Source: Massariosphaeria phaeospora (lineage: Eukaryota > Ascomycota > Dothideomycetes > Pleosporales). Taken from it: a stretch of DNA of 64,000 nucleotides. Of the stretch, positions 55,555-64,000 are shown in pieces. Every line of letters starts with the position of its first letter. Position 1 is the stretch's first letter. The stretch covers positions 558,001 to 622,000 of the forward strand of contig JAADJZ010000025.1 in assembly GCA_011032825.1 (NCBI GenBank), written 5' to 3'. The notes beneath the pieces are model-generated. The model was not told the origin of the DNA. It saw nothing but the letters and a program-made list of their open reading frames with translations, and searched no databases. The position numbers were made by a program, and so were the translations under genes.

Positions 55555-56289
55555 TCACATCCATTTCACCACCTGATTCGGTACCAGCTTCTTGAACATC
55601 TCTATCTGCCTCGCATGCTGGAACGCCTTCATCTCCTGCAGCTCTGGCCGCGCCTGCAGCGTCTTATCCAGGCGCCTTTCCACCCCGCTGTACACGACCG
55701 TATAATCCGGAACATTCGTATTCGGCGCCAGAACCGTAGCCGCGGAAACTGTGCAGAACTATAAATTCCGCAGTTAGCAGGAGTAGATCAGCTCGAAAAG
55801 CGACATCCATACCTTGCCAACCACGCACCCCCGCCCCAGCACCGCCCCTACCTCGATCACGGTCCCCTCGCCCACCTCCGCAGCCTCCACTACGGCATTT
55901 GTCTCTATGACGACGTTATTTCCCAGCAGCGTGCCCTCGCTCCTCCCCGACGAAGCATCCCGCGCGCTCGCGACACTGCTGCGCCGACTATCCCCACCCA
56001 CCTCCCCGCTATCCCCAATGCCGAGCCCCACCTTCGCCCGCTCGTACACGACAACGCCCTCGCTGAGCACCACGGGCGCAAATGCGCTGCTGATCTTGCA
56101 GTGCGGATGTAGCACCGAGTTCGCGCCGACGGTGATGGCGTGCGTGCCCGTGAGCTGCGCGTGCTGGGCGATGAGGACACTGACGTCGAGGACAATCGAG
56201 GACGGTTTGGGAAGCACCGAAGAGCGCTTTTGAAGGGTCGAGGTGCGGCGGTCAGGCCCCGGGCGCGAGGGGGTCGGTTGAGATGACAT
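55555..56289 (-). CDS. DCTN6: Dynactin subunit 6 (p27)
   Basis: Left-handed beta-helix subunit of the dynactin pointed-end complex, cytoplasmic, needed for dynein-driven transport such as nuclear and endosome movement in hyphae. Two exons (56289-55813 and 55758-55555) give 226 aa. Hexapeptide-repeat features: VLIAQHAQLTGTHAITVGAN, VLHPHCKISSAFAPVVLSEG, LLGNNVVIETNAVVEAAEVG, GTVIEVGAVLGRGCVVGKF. The C-terminal helix ends MFKKLVPNQVVKWM. A fungus-type insertion (about 30 residues, Ser/Gly/Asp-rich) sits between the hexapeptide coils. The frame is open upstream to 56487, but the family start is 56289. Confidence 0.9.
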
Positions 56290-56531
56290 TGGAGGGTTTG
56301 ATGGTGGGCGGTGTGGGTTCAGGCGGACTAGAGGAGTTGGTTGGGGGATGGTTCCGCGGCGTCGGGACTGTGAGGCGTTCCGAAGTCGTTCCGAAACACG
56401 TGATCTGATATGATCCATGAATACCCAGGTACATCGGCAAGTACAGTATGCACATAAGAAGATCGGGCGAGCAGGAAAATTTTCCATTCAACTAGCTTTG
56501 CCACCTATGTAGCCAGATGCTCAATTCCTGG

Positions 56532-57264
56532 CTACCGCATCTTCGTCCGCTTGGATGCCTCTTTCTCGCTTACAAATTGCCGAACTAACCTTTCATTCGC
56601 GCCATTTCCTTCTATCACCACCCGCACCAGCTCGTACTCCTGAAAAACAAACTCATCGGCATCCGCCCCAGGCGCTCTTGAATCGGGTATCTCCAGCGGG
56701 TGATCGTCTCTCAGGTCGCTGAACTTGCTCGCAATGCTCATTCCGACTCGCCGAACGGCATCTCTAGGGAGATAGCCCCAGTTATCGTCAATGTCTGAGA
56801 CCCTATAGCTCTGCATAGTCTCACCATCTCTTGGATTAAAGTTGAAAAGAAGCCACATGTCGCCAGATTGTCCGTCCGAATTGATGACGACAACAACCAC
56901 GTAGCCAGTATCATACCTTGGGGTTATCAAACTACTAAACTCCAGCTGGGGAAGTATTGTCGAACTGCTCTAATCGCCTTCGCTTTTCCCCTGGTTTCGG
57001 CGGTACGATATGTCGGTTTATATCTAGAAACCTTGCCAAGGTCTTCGTGCGGGGATCGTCCTCGTCCAACTCTTTCGTTTCCGCAAGCGCAAAAGGATCT
57101 GGCATAGGCCTATATGTATTGGTTTTGTGCGTGCCGAGACCGATATGGGGAAAAGTAGTTGCAATCAACAACGTGGTGAGGCATGTAACATCATCATCGT
57201 CACGGAAGCAGCAACTAAAGATCAGGTCAACGTAACGCGTAGCAGGAGAGGGGCCGGGCATCAT
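56532..57264 (-). pseudogene. Hypothetical protein in two offset frames
   Basis: Two protein-like frames on the same strand. 57264-56935 contains PDPFALAETKELDEDDPRTK and ends DNTSPAGV; 56930-56532 contains TPRYDTGYVVVVVINSDGQS and ends EKEASKRTKMR. Both have good coding composition, with charged conserved-looking segments. They are offset by one base, with stops close to the junction and no room there for an intron, so either a frameshift has broken the gene or an intron in the first frame (weak GTTTCT donor near 57040, CCCCAG acceptor near 56946) joins them. Family not recognised. Confidence 0.35.
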
Positions 57265-57285
57265 CCAATGCGGTCTTGCTGATGT

Positions 57286-57586
57286 CTATATGATCTTCTT
57301 CAACTCCCAGTCGCTGTATGCACGGTAACTCTCCTGGTTAGGAAGTTGCGTGTTAATCCATCCGCCGGGCATGGTCTTTTTCGTTATTCTCAGTTGCTCG
57401 AACTCTTGTTCAGAAGATGGCGGCTTGATGATATCTGGCAGGACATAGGGTTAGAGAGTATGCGCAAAGACACGGGACGTGTAACGAACCCGGTGAGTAT
57501 TTGGGTTGTGCCAATGTTTTTCTCCCCTCGGCGACCTCCTTGCCAGCGTTCGGCATGGATGGAGAAGGAATCCTCCATTCGCCCAT
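57286..57586 (-). CDS. Possible two-exon hypothetical gene or gene fragment
   Basis: Reading from 57586 (MGEWRIPSPSMPNAGKEVAE), a GTTCGT donor and a CTAAC/CAG acceptor define a 55-nt intron (57489-57435). The spliced frame continues PDIIKPPSSEQEFEQLRITK and ends YSDWELKKII, at least 81 aa. Upstream the same frame stays open to about 57670 without a clear Met, so the true 5' part may be missing. It lies directly beside the hAT relic and could be the 3' end of a gene the transposon split. Confidence 0.35.
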
Positions 57587-57851
57587 GGGCAACCTCCGGA
57601 GATTTCCATGGGCGCCAAGTCGGATATCCCGCCCATAGTAACTTGTATAGGCTAGATATCTGCATGGTCTAAAAGGTTAATCCTACGAGGTCTATCAATG
57701 GCCTCCGGGGCGAGATTTTGCCACCCGGTGTTAGTGTACGATCGTTGACCTAGCGCTTGATTGTTGCTAGCTATCTACACTATATATTGATTGCCTGATC
57801 AAATGAGATTGCCTGTTGCCTATAAAAATGAGTGTAGCTATCGTCGTCGCC

Positions 57852-60800
57852 TCAATCCTCTTGAAACAGTACTCCGCCAGCAATTGACTCATCGCATGTA
57901 GAGAGATCACGTACAGGGGGGTAATCCTCGTCAATAGCAAGGTAGGTGCCCCGTAGCGCCTCGTAGTGGTTGGAGACATCTACGAGCCTTGATTTGCCCC
58001 AGTTTTGTAGGCAAAGTGAAGCCTCTAGTGTAGCCTCGAGCATCCGATTTCGATGCGCTATAACACGGAGGCCAGCTTGGCTGAAGATTCTCTCTGGCTC
58101 AGAGCTCATGGCAGGTATAGAGAGTATATCAACCGCCATACGTAAGAGGCGTGGGTATTTGGCCTTGATAGATGCTCGCCTCCAGAAGAGCGCTGGCACA
58201 AGGCGATTAGTCTCTCGAGCCTCATTGAGGTAGGCATCTAGCTCATCCCGGAATGCCTGGGGCAATGGGAGGCGCATGTCCTCCTCAAGCTCCTTATCAA
58301 TCTTGCGGTACTTCTGTTTACGCTGGCTTTGGCTGTTGCCAGAGGTATCTGCCAGTGGAGCGCGGGATTCCTGGGACGACGATGTATCCTCTGGCAAGGT
58401 AATAGGGATACTCTCGTACTTCTGTTTGTACAGAGCGCGCACCTAGGCGACGCCTATGTTCGCCCAGTAGGTGCCCTACTCCTTTTCCAATAGGGGTTTT
58501 TTACCCCTTGGGTCTAACAGGACTGCGGCGGCGTATACCGGCGATCTATCAAGCAAAGCATAGTAATCCTTTGCCTTCTGCCACGCCTGTTCGATTGCCA
58601 CCTACATATACCGATGGGAATCGTGCGGAGACTCTTGATACTTGATCTTCAGGTCCTCAAGCCTACGCAAGAGGATTTTAAGGCATCTAGCAACGTGCGC
58701 TACACCCATATCAACGTTCTCATCTAGCCTAGCTTCAAGCATCTTGGTAGCGTCTTTGAAAGGTTCCAGAATCTCAATCAACTCATTGATTACATCCCAA
58801 TCGTACGTAGCTATGCGATTTTGCAGTACAATACGGGCAAGAGACTGGCTAGGCATCTCATTAAGCGGTTTTTCAAGCCGTCTAGTCACGAGAGCCTGGT
58901 GCCTTGAGGTCTCGTTATCCAGAAACGTTTCAATGGCGTCCTGTAGCTTTGCGGCGCGCGCAGCCATATCGTAGGTTGAGTTCCATCTAAAGCAGTCGTT
59001 AGTTAAGTAGCGTCCCGATTAGGCCAATTGTATAGCCAAATCTAACAACACTCTACTACACTTTTGTTTTCGCCTACAACGTCGCATCTCAATGCAATTT
59101 TAGGGATCGCTGCAACAAGGTCATACCCTCAGGCGTTTTTTAGGAATAAGAAAAATATTGCGTGGCAATAAAGTAAAGTGATCTGGCGCAGCGCGGAGTT
59201 TTGATGGGGTCGCGAAAAATACGCTAAAATAATTAAGCGAGCCTGCCGCCACCCCCTCTCAGCCATGTTTTCGCCGCGGGAGTGCCCCTGAACTCTCGCT
59301 ACAAGATAGCCAGCGCCAACCCCCCTATCGCGACAACAACACCACCACGCGTCGTCGCATTACAAATAAGAGGTGAATTACAATATAAATTTGCATGCGA
59401 CAAACGTCCCGTTCTTAGAAATAGAAAAAAGCGACGTAGGGTGGAGCGATTTCGCTCTAAAGTTGGTTGTGTACGAAATGGAACATTTGCGCGACAGTAA
59501 GGTGAAAAACAACGTACCGGGTATCATTACACATGATGAGCTTGAGAATAGGCGCAGCCTCTTTTGCCCGTGGATTTCTCGCCTTCTAGAGATGCTCCTG
59601 TACGTCCTCAAAGCGTCGAGTTCTGCCTACGGAAGCTCTAATCCATCGTACAATCATATAGAGCATCCCAATAGGCCCCTTTTGTCTCCAAATCTTGTGC
59701 TCATCCTCCAAACTAGTGCGAGTTAGGAGCTCCCGTTCAAACATCTCATAATCCTGCCCCCATAGGACCTGCTTAGCGATTAGGTTGATAATGTAGCCAG
59801 CGCAGCGAAGTCTCCTCCACGCTAGGTCAAAGTTCAGCTCCTTTGCAAGGTCATCAACTGCAGTGTCGTTAGAAGACGCGTTGTCTAGTACAAAGTAGCC
59901 AATCCTACTCTCAATATCATAGGTCTTGATGACTGCAAGAACGTCCGCGCAGAGATTGGCGCCACTGTGTGAATCCGGGAGCTCTGTGAGTGCCAAAAGC
60001 GCTGTACGCGTTTTACCGTAGCGATCCACCCAATAGGCAACTACACTATTCATTGCCTTGTTACGGCGGGACGTCTATACGTCAAAAGATAGATAGACCT
60101 TGCCGTAGGACTCCTTCAGGAGCTTCTTAATCTCGTCTCGATGGAGCCTAAACTCCTTCATCATCCATCGAACTACTGTAGTCTCATCCGGTACAGCTTG
60201 CTCATCTGTGAACGGAATAATGCGCGATAGAATACGCCAGAAATGTAGACTGTTGACCTTATAGAAGGGGATATTGTCAAGCACGATCCATTTGAAGATG
60301 TCCTTCTTGAGGGCAATAGGATCAAAGGTCTCAAGAATCTGATTGTACGCCTCCTTTTGCTTAGGATCGGATGTATCCAAAAGATCAAGAGCGCCGGCGC
60401 CGCCAGCAAGGTCGTTCAGAAAAGATGTACTCTCATCTTGATAGGTCCTAAAATGAACCTAGCGGAAGTAATCCAGTACACCCCTACTGCCTTTTGTGAT
60501 GTTCATAAGGCAAAGCGACGTAGGTTGTTTGCCGTAACACGTCCTGCAGAGGAAGCTCCTCTTTTCTGAATTGATCTCGTTTTGGGAAACATCCAGGCGG
60601 GCAAGCGGTACGCCGTATTTCCACTACCAAGCACGTGTTTTGGCAACCTTTGTAGGGCGTACAAAGTTCTGCAGGTATAGATCATCCCATTTGACCCACG
60701 AGTAGTCAAAGGATAGCTGCTAGGTAGGGCCTGGATCGGCCACTGCCTCTATACTCTCTTCATTTGTACGTTGAAGCTCTGTAGGCACCTCTAAATCGGC

Positions 60801-60959
60801 AGTGGCAACCTCTGTAAGAGATGCGGCATCAGCCTCATCATCTTGCCAGATGTTGAAGCTTGAATTGAGTGGCGTTTGAGAGCTCTGTGATGTATTCGGA
60901 CCATCCGAAGTAGGCGTAGCAACCTCATTTTGAGTCGATCGAGTGATTCTGGAGGACAT
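57852..60959 (-). pseudogene. hAT-family transposase with eight in-frame TAG codons
   Basis: Reading from MSSRITRSTQNEVA at 60959 to a TGA at 57852, with one intron (59517-58987, 531 nt, GTACGT donor, TTTAG acceptor), gives exactly 859 codons in one frame. Order: N-terminal low-complexity region; BED-type zinc finger (DYSWVKW, SFLCRTCYGK); hAT core (VYLSFDV, AYWVDRYGKTRTALLALTEL, YFVLDNASSND); the motif CNDTRWNSTYDMAARAAKL created by splicing; and the C-terminal dimerisation region (YPRLLRMAVDILSIPAMSSE, PERIFSQAGLRV). Internal TAG codons lie at 60720, 60624, 60459, 60075, 59586, 58602, 58476 and 58443 (lowest base of each). There is no TAA, TGA or indel. Confidence 0.9.
58987..59517 (-). other. 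Intron of the hAT transposase, unusually long
   Basis: 531 nt between the codons for NDTR and WNSTYDM; the Arg codon is completed across the junction. Other introns in the window are about 45-180 nt. The insert has its own texture (GC-rich centre, AT-rich ends, GAGCGATTTCGCTC palindrome near 59442) and may include a nested small element. Confidence 0.6.
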
Positions 60960-61177
60960 CTTGACGATAGAGAGTCAAAACAACACGTATTAGATAGGGC
61001 AGAGTTGATTTATAAGGCAGAAAAACGCTCCTAAGGTGTATGAGATGGATGAGATAGATGCGGGCAATAAGGGGGGGGAATGACGTTCAAGCGCTATACG
61101 CCAAGGTCTCCACATCCCCGCGTCAAACTAGCGCTAGACAATCAATTAAACCTAAGGTAGCTAATTGTATTACAAAT

Positions 61178-61408
61178 CTATGAGCTTAGCCACCTTGGAG
61201 AAAATCCAGAGTCTAGGGGCGGAGGTGGGCGGAATAGGCTGGATGGAATCTCCATCCATGCAGAACGCTGCTCCTTGCTCAGCCAGGTAAAATAAGCTTT
61301 GAGTTCCTCTTGGCTTGAGAGCTGCGATTTGACATAATCGACGTAACCAAGCCCTTTGATTGCCTCCGCTCTGATTCGTTCAAGATTTCCTTCTGAAAGT
61401 TGCGACAT
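61178..61408 (-). CDS. Possible 5' part of a gene beside the hAT element
   Basis: The frame from 61408 (MSQLSEGNLERIRAEAIKGL) encodes a helical, protein-like 77-residue stretch (YVDYVKSQLSSQEELKAYFT, WLSKEQRSAWMEIPSSLF) that stops at 61178, close to the transposon. No domain recognised. It could be the 5' exon of the gene whose 3' part lies at 57286-57586 on the other side of the hAT relic, on the same strand; I could not find a clean junction. Confidence 0.35.
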   Translation of the reverse strand: MSQLSEGNLERIRAEAIKGLGYVDYVKSQLSSQEELKAYFTWLSKEQRSAWMEIPSSLFRPPPPLDSGFSPRWLSS

Positions 61409-62372
61409 TGCGAAGTGTGTCCAAATTGCGCAAGCACGCAACGTCAGACAGTGGACACAAGGAACTGGAAAGCGTTGTAAATCTTGCGGTATTCGGCGAG
61501 GCCAGGTTAAATGATACACAGTGGATGCGTCGCGTGATCCCAAAATTCGTTCTGGTCTGCGGCGCTTCGTGGGCGGTAGTGGAATTCAGAGCAAGAACGG
61601 CCGATGCTTTATACCTTTCTCTGTGGGCCCAAGAAGAAATTTTTCCTGCGCCGCCCATGATCGGCCGTTGAGAGTCATCGATACCAGCTTATAATGTCTT
61701 TGCACTGATACGTCGAGTGATACAGGGGTTTGACATCCGACTTATCTGCTACCAAAGTTGAGGCACGCTTTCAGCGCACAGAACAAGCCGCGAGAGAGGG
61801 GAATTTACGAACGAAGAAATGATGTGCTATATCGAAATTCGGGATTTTCTTGTAAAACTACTTTGGCAACGTTAAACGCTGAGCTGACAGCCATGTAATG
61901 CATCACGTGACTGATATTTCTTATCGAAATCCAGTGATGTGTGCCATTAGCTGAGGTTCTTTCGAAGGAGGCATGGCTGCGAAGTCGATTCGAAACTATT
62001 TCAAAGACGAACACATATGTAGAGATACTTGTGCGAATCAGGTTACCTAGGTATCGTGGCGAACCCGTGGTCCCGCCATATGGACGTAAGCGGGGAGCCA
62101 GCCTTCACGGTTCACCTGCACCCGTCGTGCTGTCATTTTCACTACCACCAATTACTATACTATCCCACTTCGCTCATGCAAGGTACCCCACACTATCCGT
62201 AGATCTACGTTCCGCAAAGTCTATCGCGATCACACCGCGAGGCGAGACGACTCCGCAAGCGCCGCTGTGCCCCGGTCCGTCCACCTCGACCTTTCTTCCA
62301 TCAATCCCGCCCGAATTATCGCATCAGAACCACGATCAACTCACATCCTCTCGTCCCTTTCCTGTCGTTCCA
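61409..62372. other. Intergenic region
   Basis: About 960 bp without a recognisable gene. The plus frame 61941-62684 is open through here, but only its 3' part looks protein-like. Confidence 0.35.
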
Positions 62373-62684
62373 ATGGCCGCAGATCACGCGTCATGTCGGG
62401 TAGCCATCTACGTCAAAGTCACCGACATCGACGGCGAGGCGCTTTGTAGACACATCACCCTGGGACGAGCCTTTTGCTCCAGCGTGCTGTCGCGAGACTT
62501 CCGCAGTAAGATTCATTCCGATGGATACGATGCTTGCCACATCCCTGCCAACTTCGACTCCAGGCAAGCCCTCAGCGTCTATTTTCTCTTCGACTTGGGT
62601 GTCAAAGGACCATTGCCTGCAGGCGACGCGTTGCAGATCCCTCGTTTTGTCTATCTCGCCAGTCGAGCACAGGGGACTTGGTAA
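62373..62684 (+). CDS. Hypothetical small protein, uncertain
   Basis: 103 codons from an ATG in CCAATGGCC context: MAADHASCRVAIYVKVTDID, with LGRAFCSSVLSRDFRSKIHS and a hydrophobic SVYFLFDLGVKGPLPAGDAL before the stop. Amino-acid composition is plausible for a real protein, but no family was recognised and the frame is open further upstream to 61941. Confidence 0.3.
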   Translation: MAADHASCRVAIYVKVTDIDGEALCRHITLGRAFCSSVLSRDFRSKIHSDGYDACHIPANFDSRQALSVYFLFDLGVKGPLPAGDALQIPRFVYLASRAQGTW

Positions 62685-63760
62685 GGCAGAATAATTCATA
62701 TACATGCACATGCATATGCGCAATTGGATAATGTATTTATTGATGATTAGGAACTTCATTCCCCGCCCCAGGGCGATCGAAAAAGTCAAGGAGCGGATGC
62801 AGAATTATCCATGGGGAGGTTCGATCGAGCAGGAGATATTTGCAGAATTGTGCACTTGATTGCCGGAGGCGTCTCTGGGGGCGTCTCTCTTCTGCACTCC
62901 GGGCAGTATTTGTCAGGTTCGTCTTCCTGCAGAACATGAGCATCGTTCCTTTGATTCTGCGGGCAACTTTGTTCCCTTGCAATTTGCTGGCTGACATTGC
63001 GTAATGTGTTTGATTCGAGTAGGTTCACCGCTAACGCTGGCATGCCAGGCGGAACAAGCGAACATGGCTATGACGTTTTGACACATCTAAGGCCCAATTA
63101 TTACCATTCCCTGTCGATTTGGCTTTGCGCATAACATACCTTGGTGTTCCGGTGATCGATTATCCGGTTTCGGATACGGTCCTGGCTAGACGTGGGAAGA
63201 TATAGAAAGGAATTTTAACGGAGTCGACGGAAAAGAGATGTAAAAGCAATGCGGGCAAGAAACCGAGGAGAGAAAGGTTTGAGGTACAGCTAATGTATGT
63301 ACCGAGGCCTGGGTTGAAGTACTGAAAAGATGCATGTGGCCAAGGTGGCACAGCAATACACTGCCTGCTACCAGACATGGAATTTATGGGAAAGGTAGCG
63401 CGCGCTACAAACACGAACTCACTATCAGATCATGCGACCGAGACCCCCAAATACTGACGGATAAGAATCACTGGTTGTCCCGGAAAGAAGTGATAACTTG
63501 AGACCAGCGAGCGCTTCTGGACCCCATGCGTCTGACGGCAACGCGCCTCCCTCGCCGTATGCATCCGATCTTCCCAACCAAAGAATATCGTGAAGTCCTT
63601 CCTAATCTGAAACCAGACCTCTGCTTGGGCTCAAAACGCACACTTGGTTCGCCATTTTACCAGAGCCATCTGACCAAACCCCGGGAACGAACCCGACCAG
63701 CTCCTCACGTGGTGTAGCGAGCGCGGCTCTAATCGTGGAAGATTGACGAAACTAAAACCA
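62685..63760. other. Intergenic region
   Basis: About 1.1 kb. Minus frames at 62737-62997, 62786-63043 and 63160-63414 overlap or lack domains. One contains CPEC and CPQN pairs, but nothing that forms a clear zinc site. No gene supported. Confidence 0.35.
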
Positions 63761-64000
63761 TTACAAAACATCGTACTGTGCCCAATGTTCAGAACCACCC
63801 AGAAAGTCGCCTGAAAACCACTCGCCATGAGTGGTACTATCCATGAAGACATCATCATTCCAAATCTCCCTCTGCGTCTGAATGCTGTACTTGTCCCAGC
63901 CTCTCTTGGCATCGTAGCTCGGAGGCTCATTGCCACGCAATATTTTCAGTCGTTCCCGCGTTGCTTCGCGAATCATTGCGACCCAGAATGATCCCCCAAT
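63761..64000 (-). CDS. Partial gene at right edge, C-terminal exon
   Basis: The frame is open from the window edge (IGGSFWVAMIREATRERLKI) to a stop at 63761, ending EWFSGDFLGGSEHWAQYDVL, 79 residues. Charged and aromatic composition looks genuine. The 5' part lies beyond 64000. Family not recognised. Confidence 0.45.
   Translation of the reverse strand: MGGSFWVAMIREATRERLKILRGNEPPSYDAKRGWDKYSIQTQREIWNDDVFMDSTTHGEWFSGDFLGGSEHWAQYDVL

Larger units (their letters stand above)
57700..61177 (-). mobile_element. hAT DNA transposon relic, ends unresolved
   Basis: The transposase body defines the element. Its termini were not settled. A ten-base inverted match TAGCGCTTGA occurs near 57749 and, reversed, near 61088; CTAGCGCT-like sequences also occur near 61129. 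The flanks do not show a convincing 8-bp target duplication. The limits given are therefore approximate. Confidence 0.6.

Noticed and set aside
57749..61097. TAGCGCTTGA inverted pair as hAT terminal repeats
   Set aside because: The match is only ten bases and the adjoining 8-bp sequences do not match as a target duplication, so the ends stay unassigned.

Overview
The window looks like a chromosomal segment of a filamentous ascomycete (Pezizomycotina). Dothideomycetes is my best guess, but the class is an inference. The evidence is short spliceosomal introns of about 45-130 nt (GTAAGT-like donors, CTAAC-like branch sites, YAG acceptors) and fungus-typical families: Uds1, DFG5/DCW1-type GH76, HET, fungal rhodopsin-like membrane protein, secreted tyrosinase, and Fot1/pogo and hAT transposons. 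Genes lie on both strands without operons. I worked out exon junctions by hand and checked that exon lengths sum to whole codons.

Layout. 1-2.7 kb: GC-rich DNA with no convincing gene. 2.7-4.9 kb: a four-exon cytochrome P450 (-). 5-8 kb: mostly non-coding. 8.0-17.4 kb: housekeeping block with a PHD-MYST histone acetyltransferase of the Sas3/Mst2 type (-), a small four-exon complex I subunit of the MWFE/NDUFA1 type (+), an arylamine N-acetyltransferase (-) and a Uds1-domain coiled-coil protein (+). 18.1-31.5 kb: secreted GH27 alpha-galactosidase with a ricin-type lectin tail (-), a CCDC124/Lso2-like ribosome-associated protein (+), a GPI-anchored GH76 mannanase-like protein (+), a glycerol-3-phosphate acyltransferase (+) and the CMG helicase subunit Cdc45 (-).

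31.5-39.4 kb is an accessory 'graveyard'. It holds a HET-type C-terminal half without its HET domain, the last ~130 codons of an ENA-like P-type ATPase, and a complete pogo/Fot1 transposon (36764-38901) inserted six codons before that ATPase's stop codon, with TA duplication and perfect 39-bp terminal inverted repeats.

39.7-56.3 kb returns to genes: an unusual intronless acidic ribosomal P1-like protein (+), a secreted S33/TAP-like hydrolase (-), a glycine-zipper protein (+), a seven-exon tyrosinase (-), a BBE-type FAD oxidoreductase (-), a rhodopsin-like membrane protein (+), an Erg26-like sterol dehydrogenase (-) and dynactin p27 (-). 56.5-64 kb has poorly resolved hypothetical genes around a large hAT transposase relic (57852-60959, -) and a truncated gene at the right edge.

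The most striking observation is the hAT frame. After removal of one 531-nt intron it is an exact 859-codon frame with no frameshift. Its only interruptions are eight in-frame stops, all TAG; its terminal stop is TGA. The pogo transposase has one internal stop, also TAG, where a Trp is expected. This fits CpA-to-TpA (RIP-like) mutation of CAG/TGG codons, but the amber-only pattern deserves a test. I found no tRNA, rRNA, CRISPR array or convincing biosynthetic gene cluster.
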